A DNA stretch of 7,999 nt from an uncultured Eubacteriales bacterium (GCA_900551495.1 URWG01000082.1:1-7999), one strand, 5' to 3'; shown: positions 1 to 6,576, counted from the stretch's first letter. Notes: generated from the sequence alone by a model not told the origin. Numbers and translations: made by a program.

Positions 1-1189
1 GGTCGAAGCGGCGGTTTTTGTCCGCTTTGGTGAAGGGGTCGGGCATTTTTGCCGCAGGCGTTCCCCCGCGCGGGGAGAAAATAAAGGTAAACAGCGCGTC
101 GTAGCGCACCCGTTCGATCAGACGGACGGTATCCTCAAACTCCTCCTCCGTCTCGCCGGGGAAGCCTACGATCACGTCACTGGTCAAAACAAGGTCGGGC
201 ATCAGGCTTCTGCCGTAGTCCACGAGGGACAGGTACTGCGCCGTGTCATACCGGCGGTTCATCGCCTTGAGCACGCGGTCGTTGCCGGACTGGAACGGGA
301 GATGGAACTGCTTGCAGATCTTGGGATAGGCGGCAATGGTGTCAAAGAGCTTCTTGCTCGCGTCCTTGGGATGCGAGGTCATAAAGCGCAGGCGGAAGTC
401 GCCCGGAAGCTGCGCCGCCTGCGCCATCAAATCGGCAAAGTCAACGCCGATGCCGAGGTCCTTGCCGTAGGAATTGACGTTCTGCCCCAGCAGCGTGATC
501 TCCTTATAGCCCGCGTCGATCAGCTCGCGGCACTCCTTCAGCACGTCCTCGGGGCGGCGGGAGCGCTCCCGTCCGCGGACGTAGGGGACGATGCAGTAGG
601 AGCAGAAATTATTGCACCCGTACATGACCGAGACCCACGCCTTGAGCGGATTCGTGCGGCTGACGGGGATATTTTCGGCAATTGAGCCTGCGGAGTCCTC
701 GACGGCAAAGACGCGCTTTCCCGTCTCGAGCACGCCCCACAGCAGCTCCGGAAAACGCCACAGGTGGTGCGTGGAGAATACGCCGTCCACATGGGGATAG
801 GAGCGGCGGATGCGGTCGGAAACGGCGGGCTGCCCCATCATACAGCCGCAGAGGAAGATTTTTTGGCGCGGATGACGGCGCTTGGTATGCGTCAGGGCGC
901 CGACGTTGCCGAACACGCGCTGCTCGGCGTGCTCACGGATGGCGCAGGTGTTCATCATCACAAGGTCCGCGCCCTCCTCGGTGTCGGTAAAGCCGTAGCC
1001 CGCCGTTTCCAGCATACCGCGGATGCGCTCGGAATCCGCCTCGTTCTGCTGGCAGCCGTAGGTGTCGATGCAGGCGACGGGCGTCACGCCCTGCCCTGCC
1101 CAGTAATCGCGGATCTTGCCGCAGAACTCCTGCTGACGGCGCAGCGCCTCGGGAGAAATCACGGTGGTTTTCGTATCGGTCGTATTCAA
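1..1189 (-). CDS. miaB: tRNA-2-methylthio-N6-dimethylallyladenosine synthase MiaB (C-terminus beyond window)
   Basis: Radical-SAM methylthiotransferase that converts i6A37 to ms2i6A37 in tRNAs reading UNN codons, using two 4Fe-4S clusters and SAM in the cytoplasm. About 396 codons are visible. The N-terminal UPF0004 domain carries the three auxiliary-cluster cysteines C46 (TYGCQQNE), C82 (MNTCAIRE) and C116 (LCGCMMG). The radical SAM motif C192-x3-C196-x2-C199 lies in YGCNNFCSYC and is followed by VPYVRGRERSR, typical of MiaB rather than RimO or MtaB. Later family motifs are LLGQNVNSYG, FMTSHPKD, FHLPFQSGND and VGFPGETEEEF. The frame is still open at base 1, so roughly the last 50-70 residues with the TRAM domain are missing. 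The start is TTG at 1189: GGAGG lies 9 nt upstream and no ATG or GTG fits. In many Clostridia miaB precedes mutS, which would lie beyond the left edge (inference). Confidence 0.96.
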   Translation of the reverse strand, partial: MNTTDTKTTVISPEALRRQQEFCGKIRDYWAGQGVTPVACIDTYGCQQNEADSERIRGMLETAGYGFTDTEEGADLVMMNTCAIREHAEQRVFGNVGALTHTKRRHPRQKIFLCGCMMGQPAVSDRIRRSYPHVDGVFSTHHLWRFPELLWGVLETGKRVFAVEDSAGSIAENIPVSRTNPLKAWVSVMYGCNNFCSYCIVPYVRGRERSRRPEDVLKECRELIDAGYKEITLLGQNVNSYGKDLGIGVDFADLMAQAAQLPGDFRLRFMTSHPKDASKKLFDTIAAYPKICKQFHLPFQSGNDRVLKAMNRRYDTAQYLSLVDYGRSLMPDLVLTSDVIVGFPGETEEEFEDTVRLIERVRYDALFTFIFSPRGGTPAAKMPDPFTKADKNRRFD

Positions 1190-1198
1190 AGGCGTTAT

Positions 1199-1203
1199 CC
1201 TCC
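1199..1203 (-). promoter_or_regulatory. Ribosome binding site fixing the TTG start of miaB
   Basis: GGAGG on the minus strand, 9 nt before the TTG at 1189. The conserved N-terminal domain begins soon after, and the frame upstream offers no better start, so this site decides the start codon. Confidence 0.75.
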
Positions 1204-1226
1204 GCTCGGTGTTTTCGTAACAATTG

Positions 1227-1255
1227 ATTATAGCATTTTTTTGACGGAATTGCAA
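1227..1255 (-). promoter_or_regulatory. Sigma-A-type promoter of miaB with extended -10
   Basis: On the minus strand: -35 TTGCAA (1250-1255), a 17-base spacer, and -10 TATAAT (1227-1232) preceded by TGC, an extended -10. It lies 38 bases upstream of the miaB start. The architecture matches the promoter at 3771-3799. Confidence 0.8.
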
Positions 1256-1302
1256 GAAATTTCGGTTCGTGGACAGGCGCGGCAAATTTTACGCAGAGGG
1301 GG

Positions 1303-1331
1303 TAGCAATTTGTCGAAAAATACTGTAAAAT
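1303..1331 (+). promoter_or_regulatory. Probable promoter of the SPFH-protein gene
   Basis: -10 TAAAAT at 1326-1331 with a poor -35 (TAGCAA, 1303-1308) at 17-base spacing, about 30 bases before the ATG. An inverted repeat, CAAATT (1283-1288) and AATTTG (1307-1312), overlaps it. The weak -35 could mean that an activator is needed or that the gene is expressed at a low level; this is inference. Confidence 0.45.
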
Positions 1332-1362
1332 AGATACACCGAAACGAGAAGGGAGAAAGAAA

Positions 1363-2307
1363 ATGGTTATTTTTTCATTTGGAATTCTGCTCACCGCCGC
1401 GCTGTTTATCGCGCTGGGCTTCGTGCGCGGGCAGGGCGTGAGCTGGAAGCTGAACAAAAAGCAGCTTTTGGCGGTCTTGGGCGTCGGCGTGATTGCGCTG
1501 TCGTGCTACGTTTCCGTGCCGACGGGACATACCGGCGTTGTGACCACCTTTGGCAGCGTGGAGAACTACACGCTCGAGGCGGGTATGCACTTCAAGCTCC
1601 CGTGGCAGGAGGTCATCAAGATGGACAACCGCGTGCAGAAGAACACGCAGGAGCTGTCCTGCTTCTCCTCCGACATTCAGGAGGTCAGCATGACCTACAC
1701 AGTCAACTATCAGATCAGCAAGCAGGATGCTATGACGATCTACAAGACAATCGGCACCGGCTATTTCGACACCGTGATCGCCCCGTGCATCACCGAATCG
1801 GTCAAGATCGTCACCGCGAGGTACAGCGCCGAGGCGCTCGTTTCCAGCCGCAGCCTGATGGCGGAGGAGATCGAGCAGGTGCTGGAGGCAAAGCTGCGGG
1901 CGTATAACATCGAGCTGGTCGGAACGTCCATCGAGAACATGGACTTTACCGACGCCTTTACCGATGCCGTGGAAGCCAAGCAGGTCGCAGAGCAGAACAA
2001 GCTCCGTGCGCAGACCGAGGCGGAGCAGCGCGTGATTGAAGCTGACGCCGCTGCGAAGATCAAAAAGGTCGAGGCGGATGCCGACGCCTACGAGCTGCTG
2101 ACCCGTGCGGAGGCGGAGGCGGAGGCAAACCGCAAGATCGCCGAGTCGCTGACCGATGCGCTGATCGCCTACACCTATGCCGAGCGCTGGGACGGCGCGC
2201 TGCCGACCTTTATGACCGGCGACGGCACGACGCTGCCCATGTTCGACATGAGTGCGCTGCTTGAAGGCACGACGCAGACCGCGCCCGCACCGCAGCCCGC
2301 AGAATAA
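1363..2307 (+). CDS. Prohibitin-like SPFH (band 7) domain membrane protein, 314 aa
   Basis: SPFH proteins form large membrane-bound ring assemblies that organise membrane microdomains or control membrane proteases; the exact role of this copy cannot be read from sequence. Two hydrophobic segments are visible (about residues 3-21 and 34-50). The SPFH domain follows from about residue 52, opening with TGHTGVVTTFGSV and then GMHFKLPWQ, as in prohibitin and HflC relatives. From about 204 to 260 there is a long Ala/Glu/Lys-rich stretch expected to form a coiled coil. The C-terminal WDGALPTFM motif (276-284) is usual in this prohibitin-like branch, and a Pro/Ala-rich tail ends the protein. The ATG has AAGGGAG 7 nt upstream. 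The gene stands alone between divergent miaB and a convergent operon, with no NfeD or FtsH partner in the window. An HflK/HflC or flotillin assignment is less likely. Confidence 0.9.
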   Translation: MVIFSFGILLTAALFIALGFVRGQGVSWKLNKKQLLAVLGVGVIALSCYVSVPTGHTGVVTTFGSVENYTLEAGMHFKLPWQEVIKMDNRVQKNTQELSCFSSDIQEVSMTYTVNYQISKQDAMTIYKTIGTGYFDTVIAPCITESVKIVTARYSAEALVSSRSLMAEEIEQVLEAKLRAYNIELVGTSIENMDFTDAFTDAVEAKQVAEQNKLRAQTEAEQRVIEADAAAKIKKVEADADAYELLTRAEAEAEANRKIAESLTDALIAYTYAERWDGALPTFMTGDGTTLPMFDMSALLEGTTQTAPAPQPAE

Positions 2308-2315
2308 TTTGACGC

Positions 2316-2345
2316 AACAAGAAGCCGTCGGACGGTATTGTTTTC
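2316..2345 (+). terminator. Weak hairpin between convergent genes, possible terminator
   Basis: An interrupted stem: AACAA (2316-2320) pairs with TTGTT (2338-2342), and CCGT (2325-2328) pairs with ACGG (2332-2335) around a 3-base loop, with an internal bulge between them. It is followed by a short T-rich stretch. It sits in the 40-base gap between two convergent genes, where a terminator is expected, but the stem is poor. Confidence 0.4.
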
Positions 2346-2347
2346 GT

Positions 2348-3301
2348 TCACGGGTTCACGACGTTCTGCGGCGTGCCCGCAAGGAAGGCGCGGAGGTTTT
2401 CCAGCGCAACGGCATGAAGGCGGATGCGCGTCTCCTTCGGCGCCCATGCGATGTGCGGCGTGAGGAAGCAGCGCGGCGCGGTGAGCAGGGGGTTCTCCGG
2501 CGCGATCGGCTCCTTCGAAACGACATCGGCGCCGTAGTATGCCAGCTTTCCGCTCTTGAGCGCGGCGGCAACGGCAGCCTCGTCGATCAGCCCGCCGCGG
2601 GCGGTATTGAGCAGGATCGCGCCGTCCTTCATCTCGGCCAGCGCCTGCGCGTCGATCATGTGCAGATTCTCTGCCGTCTGCGGGCAGTGCAGGCTGACCA
2701 CGTCCGACCGCCGCAGCAGCTCGGACAGGGAGACGTATTCCGCGCCCTCCGGCACGGGCTTCGGATGCCGTGCGGTGACGAGCAGCCGCATTCCGAACGC
2801 CTGCGCGACCGCGCCGACCGTCCGACCGATCGCGCCGTAGCCGACGATGCCCATGGTCTTGCCCGTCAGCTCCGTGAGCGGGACGTTCCAGTAGCAGAAG
2901 GTCGGCGCGGTCTGCCATTGCCCGTCGTGAACGGAGGCATTATGTAAGCCAACCTGCTGCGTCGCCTCGAGCAGCAGCGCCCATGTCATCTGCGCCACGG
3001 CGGTCGTGGAGTAGTTGGGGACGTTGCAGACCGTGACGCCGTGCGCAGAGGCGGCGGCGAGATCGACGATGTTATAGCCCGTGGCAAGGATGCCGATCAT
3101 CCGCAGCTTGGGGCAGGCGGCGATCACCTCGGCGGTCATGGGCGACTTGTTGATGAACACAATCTCCGCGTCGCGGCAGCGCTCGACGAGCTGCTCCGGC
3201 GCGGTAAAATCATAGACCGTCAGATCTCCGAAGCGGGCAAAGCCGTCCCAAGCGAGGTCGTGCGGGTTGGAGGCATAGCCCTCCAAAATAACGATCTTCA
3301 T
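2348..3301 (-). CDS. D-2-hydroxyacid dehydrogenase, glycerate dehydrogenase/hydroxypyruvate reductase type, 317 aa
   Basis: Reversible NAD(P)H-dependent reduction of a 2-keto acid (hydroxypyruvate, glyoxylate or similar) to the D-2-hydroxyacid, in the cytoplasm. The opening MKIVILEGYASNP, with LATGYNIVD and NVPNYSTTAVAQ, resembles HprA-type glycerate dehydrogenases. The Rossmann loop is G154-x-G156-x2-G159 (GYGAIG). The catalytic triad is complete: R235 in NTARGGLID, E264 in VSKEP and H283 in TPHIAW. After the second beta strand of the Rossmann fold the sequence is VTARHPKP, with Arg where NAD enzymes usually have Asp, hinting at NADP preference (inference). The start is ATG 3301, with AGAGG 8 nt upstream; a frame extension of 30 residues upstream overlaps the preceding gene and is rejected. 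Its ATG shares one base with the TAA of the membrane-protein gene, so the two are probably translationally coupled. The true substrate is uncertain. Confidence 0.92.
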   Translation of the reverse strand: MKIVILEGYASNPHDLAWDGFARFGDLTVYDFTAPEQLVERCRDAEIVFINKSPMTAEVIAACPKLRMIGILATGYNIVDLAAASAHGVTVCNVPNYSTTAVAQMTWALLLEATQQVGLHNASVHDGQWQTAPTFCYWNVPLTELTGKTMGIVGYGAIGRTVGAVAQAFGMRLLVTARHPKPVPEGAEYVSLSELLRRSDVVSLHCPQTAENLHMIDAQALAEMKDGAILLNTARGGLIDEAAVAAALKSGKLAYYGADVVSKEPIAPENPLLTAPRCFLTPHIAWAPKETRIRLHAVALENLRAFLAGTPQNVVNP

Positions 3302-3738
3302 TACCAGAACCTCTTGGCAGCCCTGCGCTGGGCAATGATGTACCACGCAAACAGCAGCAGCGGGAGCACGATGCTTGCAACATCGATCCACGTCGCGTCA
3401 AGCTTCAGCACCAGCATATTGAGCGCCGCCGCACCGCCGAGCAGCAGCATCCCGATCCCGAGCATGAGCAGCCGCGGGAAGATGTAGAAGATAAAGCCGG
3501 GCACATCCACGCAGTCGTCGGGCTTGCAGTCGCCGGGGTAGATAAAGTTATTCGGGAAAAGGTAGCACAGCTTCCGCAGCTTGGCAGCGGAAAAAATCGC
3601 ATAGGCGCCGCAGCCGAGCAGCATAACGACCAGCAGCGTATCGAGCATTTGCAGCATATCCATCGAGCCGCCCGCCGCAGCATCGGCAGCCTCGGTCACA
3701 GCCTCCGTCGCCGCCTCGAGCAATCGGTTCCACATCAT
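3301..3738 (-). CDS. Uncharacterised membrane protein with three predicted helices, 145 aa
   Basis: I do not recognise a named family. The N-terminus (residues 1-25) is amphipathic and Ala/Glu-rich. Hydrophobic segments lie at about 32-51, 83-110 (long, Gly-rich) and 118-136, and the C-terminus is basic (QRRAAKRFW). Between the first two segments a polar loop reads FPNNFIYPGDCKPDDCVDVP, holding Cys71 and Cys76 among acidic residues and prolines, possibly a disulphide or a metal site (inference). The start is the first of two adjacent ATG codons: AAGGAGG ends 9 nt before it. The gene has a strong promoter and is the first of two, its TAA overlapping the ATG of the hydroxyacid dehydrogenase by one base. 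Strong translation signals and family-like motif structure support a real gene; function is unknown. Confidence 0.82.
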   Translation of the reverse strand: MMWNRLLEAATEAVTEAADAAAGGSMDMLQMLDTLLVVMLLGCGAYAIFSAAKLRKLCYLFPNNFIYPGDCKPDDCVDVPGFIFYIFPRLLMLGIGMLLLGGAAALNMLVLKLDATWIDVASIVLPLLLFAWYIIAQRRAAKRFW

Positions 3739-3770
3739 CGGTTGAACCCTCCTTGTGTTTGTTTGCTTCG

Positions 3771-3799
3771 ATTATAACAGGCGTCGGGGGCCATTGCAA
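3771..3799 (-). promoter_or_regulatory. Sigma-A-type promoter of the membrane protein-dehydrogenase operon
   Basis: On the minus strand: -35 TTGCAA (3794-3799), 17-base spacer, -10 TATAAT (3771-3776) with a preceding TGT, an extended -10. AAGGAGG follows at 3748-3754 and the ATG at 3738. It has the same -35 hexamer, spacing and extended -10 as the miaB promoter. Confidence 0.8.
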
Positions 3800-3826
3800 C
3801 AAATTTCCGAAATAATGTGCTTTTGC

Positions 3827-3855
3827 TTGTATTTCCCGCCTACCTGTGGTAAAAT
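3827..3855 (+). promoter_or_regulatory. Probable promoter of prfC
   Basis: -35 TTGTAT (3827-3832), 17-base spacer, -10 TAAAAT (3850-3855), giving an untranslated leader of roughly 45 bases before the ATG at 3908. It is divergent from the promoter at 3771-3799. Confidence 0.55.
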
Positions 3856-3868
3856 ATGTTGAATTTAC

Positions 3869-3888
3869 GGCTTCGGCGAATCGGAGCC
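3869..3888 (+). promoter_or_regulatory. Hairpin in the prfC leader just before the ribosome binding site
   Basis: GGCTTCG (3869-3875) pairs with CGGAGCC (3882-3888) over seven pairs, one of them G-U, around a 6-base loop. It ends two bases before GAAGGAG (3891-3897), the prfC ribosome binding site. It could affect leader stability or initiation; no T-run follows, so it is not a terminator. Any role is inferred. Confidence 0.45.
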
Positions 3889-3907
3889 TTGAAGGAGTAT
3901 AGATATT

Positions 3908-5491
3908 ATGTCAACCTTGCAGCAGGAGATCGGCAGACGGCGCACCTTTGCCATCATCTCCCACCCCGACGCGGGTAAAACCACACTGACCGAAAAATTC
4001 CTGCTCTACGGCGGGGCGATCGCGCAGGCGGGCGCCGTCAAGGGCAAGAAAAATTCCCGCGCCGCCGTCTCCGACTGGATGGAGATCGAAAAGCAGCGCG
4101 GTATCTCCGTGACCAGCTCCGTGATGCAGTTCCAGTACGAGGGCTTCTGCATCAACATCCTTGACACCCCGGGGCACCAGGACTTCTCCGAGGACACCTA
4201 TCGGACGCTGATGGCGGCGGACTCGGCGGTCATGGTCATCGACGGCGCAAAGGGCGTCGAGCCGCAGACGCGGAAGCTCTTTAAGGTCTGCGCCATGCGC
4301 CGCATCCCGATCTTTACCTTTATCAACAAGCTCGACCGCGAGGCGAAGGACCCCTTCGACCTGCTCGACGAATTGGAGCGCGAGCTGGGCATTGAGACGT
4401 ATGCCGTCAACTGGCCCATCGGCTGCGGCAAGGAGTTTCAGGGCGTCTACGACCGTCGGAAGAGCCAGATCAACTTCTTCTCCGGCGTCTCGGGCAAAAA
4501 GCGTGCCGACCGCTTGGAGATTGCCTTAGACGACCCCGCCGTTGCCGACCACATCGGCGCCGCCCGCTGGCAGCAGCTCCGCGACGACATAGAGCTGCTG
4601 GGCGCGGGACGGGAATTTGACATGGACGAGGTGCACAGAGGCGAGCTCAGCCCCGTGTTTTTCGGATCGGCGCTGACCAATTTCGGTGTCGAGCCGTTTT
4701 TGGAGGCATTCCTGCAGATGACGCCGCCGCCCCTGTCGAGAGTTGCCGATTGCGGGGTGATTGACGCATTTTCCCCCGATTTTTCGGCGTTTGTGTTCAA
4801 AATTCAGGCAAATATGAACAAGGCGCACCGCGACCGTCTTGCCTTTATGCGCATCTGCTCGGGCAAGTTTGAGCGCGAGGCGGAGGTCTTTCATGTGCAG
4901 GGCAACAAAAAGCTGCGCCTGTCGCAGCCGCAGCAGCTCATGGCGCAGGAGCGCGAGATCATCGACGAAGCCTACGCCGGCGACATCATCGGCGTGTTCG
5001 ATCCGGGCATCTTCTCCATCGGCGACACCGTTACCGTGCCGGGGAAAAAGTTCCGCTTTGCCGGAATTCCGACCTTCGCGCCGGAGCATTTCTCCCGCGT
5101 CAGCCCCAAGGACACGATGAAGCGCAAGCAATTTGTCAAGGGCACGGAGCAGATCGCACAGGAGGGCGCGATTCAGATCTTCAAGCTGCCGAATACCGGC
5201 ATGGAGGAGGTCATTGTCGGTGTCGTCGGCACGCTGCAATTCGACGTATTCCGCTATCGGATGCTCTCGGAGTACGGCGTGGAGCTGCGGATGGAGGGGC
5301 TGCCCTACGAGGTCCTGCGGTTTATCGCCAAAAGCCCGTGCGACGAGAGCGACCTGAACCTTTCCAGCGACGCGGAGCTGCTGGAGGACTATCGCGGGCA
5401 CAAGCTGCTGGTCTTTTCCAGCCCGTGGGCGATCGATTTTACCATTCGCCGCAACCCGGGACTGGAATTGAAGGAAACGTTGGACGAATAA
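3908..5491 (+). CDS. prfC: Peptide chain release factor 3 (RF3), 527 aa
   Basis: Translational GTPase that removes RF1/RF2 from the ribosome after peptide release. All GTPase motifs are visible: the P-loop SHPDAGKTT (18-26), SDWMEIEKQRGISV (55-68, switch I, the RF3 hallmark), DTPGH (86-90), NKLD (140-143) and the G5 motif SAL (253-255). The beta-barrel domain II follows (about 280-390), then the RF3 C-terminal domain with TGMEEVIVGVVGTLQFDV and a terminal part around SPWAIDF. The length equals that of E. coli RF3 (529). Absence of an EF-G domain IV and presence of SDWME separate it from EF-G and TetM-type proteins. The ATG has GAAGGAG ending 10 nt upstream. It is a single-gene unit: promoter, short leader with a hairpin, gene, strong terminator. 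Confidence 0.97.
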   Translation: MSTLQQEIGRRRTFAIISHPDAGKTTLTEKFLLYGGAIAQAGAVKGKKNSRAAVSDWMEIEKQRGISVTSSVMQFQYEGFCINILDTPGHQDFSEDTYRTLMAADSAVMVIDGAKGVEPQTRKLFKVCAMRRIPIFTFINKLDREAKDPFDLLDELERELGIETYAVNWPIGCGKEFQGVYDRRKSQINFFSGVSGKKRADRLEIALDDPAVADHIGAARWQQLRDDIELLGAGREFDMDEVHRGELSPVFFGSALTNFGVEPFLEAFLQMTPPPLSRVADCGVIDAFSPDFSAFVFKIQANMNKAHRDRLAFMRICSGKFEREAEVFHVQGNKKLRLSQPQQLMAQEREIIDEAYAGDIIGVFDPGIFSIGDTVTVPGKKFRFAGIPTFAPEHFSRVSPKDTMKRKQFVKGTEQIAQEGAIQIFKLPNTGMEEVIVGVVGTLQFDVFRYRMLSEYGVELRMEGLPYEVLRFIAKSPCDESDLNLSSDAELLEDYRGHKLLVFSSPWAIDFTIRRNPGLELKETLDE

Positions 5492-5502
5492 TGTATAATC
5501 AT

Positions 5503-5532
5503 AACGGGACTGCCGCAGCAGTCCCGTTTTTT
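5503..5532 (+). terminator. Strong intrinsic terminator of prfC, possibly bidirectional
   Basis: AACGGGACTGC (5503-5513) pairs perfectly with GCAGTCCCGTT (5518-5528) around CGCA, and six Ts run from 5527 to 5532. On the minus strand the hairpin begins just after the TGA of the convergent dehydrogenase gene and is followed by TTATGATTATA, so it may also end that transcript, less efficiently. Confidence 0.93.
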
Positions 5533-5536
5533 GCTC

Positions 5537-6475
5537 TCAATAGCGATAGAAGCCCTCGCCGGAGGACATTCCGAGCTTACCCTCGTCGATGTATTTGCGC
5601 AGCATGGCGTCCATCCCGCGGAAATTGTACGGCGCAAGGAAGGACGGCACCTTCAGATACTGCTTGACGATGTTGTGCGCCGTGGTCAACCCAACCGTAT
5701 CGAGGATGCGGAACGGTCCCTTCGGCGCGCCGGTCCCACGCGTCCACGCAAGGTCGATGCTCTGCGGGTCGGAAATACCGTTGACATACAGATCCATCGC
5801 GGAAAACAGCATCGGAACGAGCATGGAATTCAGCAGATACCCGGATTTTTCCTTGCGGACGGGTAGCGGGAGCATCCGAATCTGCTCGGCAAAGCGCATT
5901 ACGGCATCAAAGGACGCCTGACTTGTTTTCGGCTGCGCCATGATCTCGGCGGTGTTGTTCTTCCAAATGGAGTTTGCAAAATGGAGCGCCAAGTATTTTT
6001 CCGGCCGACCGGTGTATTTCGCGAATTTGGAGGGCAGAAGCGTGGACGAATTCGTCACGAGGATCGTCTGCGGCGGCAGCACCGGCGCAAGCTTTTTGTA
6101 AAATGCGATCTTATCCTCCGCATTTTCCGCCATGGATTCGATGACAAGCTCCGCGTCCGCAACCGCCTTTGCCAGATCCAGCTCCGTCCGCAGCGAAACC
6201 GCCGCCTGTTCCACCCTTGCCTTGCAGACGGCGGGGTCAAAATCGTCGGCATCCGCAATACCCGCTGCCCAAAGCTGCGGCGTCTTGCCCTCTGCGCCGC
6301 TCATGGCGTCAATCGTTTCCAAATAGGTTTTCTTCAGGTGCTCTAACTTCGGCAGGGTCCTGCCAATGCTGCCCTCGCTCCTGAGCCAAATTGTCACGTC
6401 ACAGCCGCAGTAAGCCGCCTGAAACGCGATCTGACTGCCAAGGACGCCTCCGCCGGCAACAACGATTCTCTTCAT
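5537..6475 (-). CDS. 3-hydroxyacyl-CoA dehydrogenase (3-hydroxybutyryl-CoA dehydrogenase-like), 312 aa
   Basis: NAD(P)-dependent interconversion of 3-hydroxyacyl-CoA and 3-ketoacyl-CoA, as in fatty-acid oxidation or the butyrate route. The Rossmann motif is G8-x-G10-x2-G13 (AGGGVLGSQ). The catalytic set of this family is present: Ser143/144 in TNSST, His165 in LHFANS, Glu177 in AEIM and Asn216 in GYLLNS. The C-terminal domain shows GTGAPKGPFRILDTVGLTT and ends GEGFYRY, the usual GFYxY close. After His165 the sequence is FANSIWKNN instead of the common FFNPVP, marking a separate subgroup. The start is ATG 6475 with AAGGGG 6 nt upstream; the 26-residue upstream extension runs through the promoter and is rejected. 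No thiolase, crotonase or acyl-CoA dehydrogenase lies beside it, so its pathway is unclear. Confidence 0.92.
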   Translation of the reverse strand: MKRIVVAGGGVLGSQIAFQAAYCGCDVTIWLRSEGSIGRTLPKLEHLKKTYLETIDAMSGAEGKTPQLWAAGIADADDFDPAVCKARVEQAAVSLRTELDLAKAVADAELVIESMAENAEDKIAFYKKLAPVLPPQTILVTNSSTLLPSKFAKYTGRPEKYLALHFANSIWKNNTAEIMAQPKTSQASFDAVMRFAEQIRMLPLPVRKEKSGYLLNSMLVPMLFSAMDLYVNGISDPQSIDLAWTRGTGAPKGPFRILDTVGLTTAHNIVKQYLKVPSFLAPYNFRGMDAMLRKYIDEGKLGMSSGEGFYRY

Positions 6476-6512
6476 AGTATGCCCCTTTCTCTGAATGATC
6501 GGGAGTTTTCCC

Positions 6513-6546
6513 TCTCTGTTATTTATTTTAATCAGTCCGACAGAGA
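6513..6546. repeat. Inverted repeat spanning the dehydrogenase promoter core
   Basis: TCTCTGT (6513-6519) and ACAGAGA (6540-6546) are perfect 7-base arms 20 bases apart, enclosing the -10 element and most of the spacer. A third related box, TCTCTGA, lies at 6488-6494 beside the ribosome binding site. This arrangement would suit a repressor, but could be chance in a short T/C-rich motif. Confidence 0.4.
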
Positions 6547-6553
6547 AAGTCAA
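6525..6553 (-). promoter_or_regulatory. Sigma-A-type promoter of the hydroxyacyl-CoA dehydrogenase gene
   Basis: On the minus strand: -35 TTGACT (6548-6553), 17-base spacer, -10 TAAAAT (6525-6530), about 50 bases before the ATG at 6475. The -35 matches consensus at five of six positions, the best in this window. Confidence 0.75.
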
Positions 6554-6558
6554 TAGTG

Positions 6559-6576
6559 TCGATATTACTTTATCGA
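6559..6576. repeat. Inverted repeat upstream of the dehydrogenase -35
   Basis: TCGATA (6559-6564) and TATCGA (6571-6576) flank TTACTT, a perfect 6-6-6 palindrome that starts five bases upstream of the -35 hexamer. A dimeric regulator could bind here (inference). Confidence 0.45.

Noticed and set aside
933..1457. Minus-strand open frame of 174 codons crossing the miaB start
   Set aside because: It overlaps miaB in another frame and runs through both divergent promoters and the start of the SPFH gene.
2175..2918. Minus-strand open frame of 247 codons over the dehydrogenase and the end of the SPFH gene
   Set aside because: Arg/Ala-rich out-of-frame shadow of the dehydrogenase, which has complete catalytic motifs in its own frame.
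4526..5401. Long antisense open frame (291 codons) within prfC
   Set aside because: It lies opposite clearly conserved RF3 sequence, has no plausible ribosome binding site and shows no recognisable protein motif; it is a product of GC-rich codon use.
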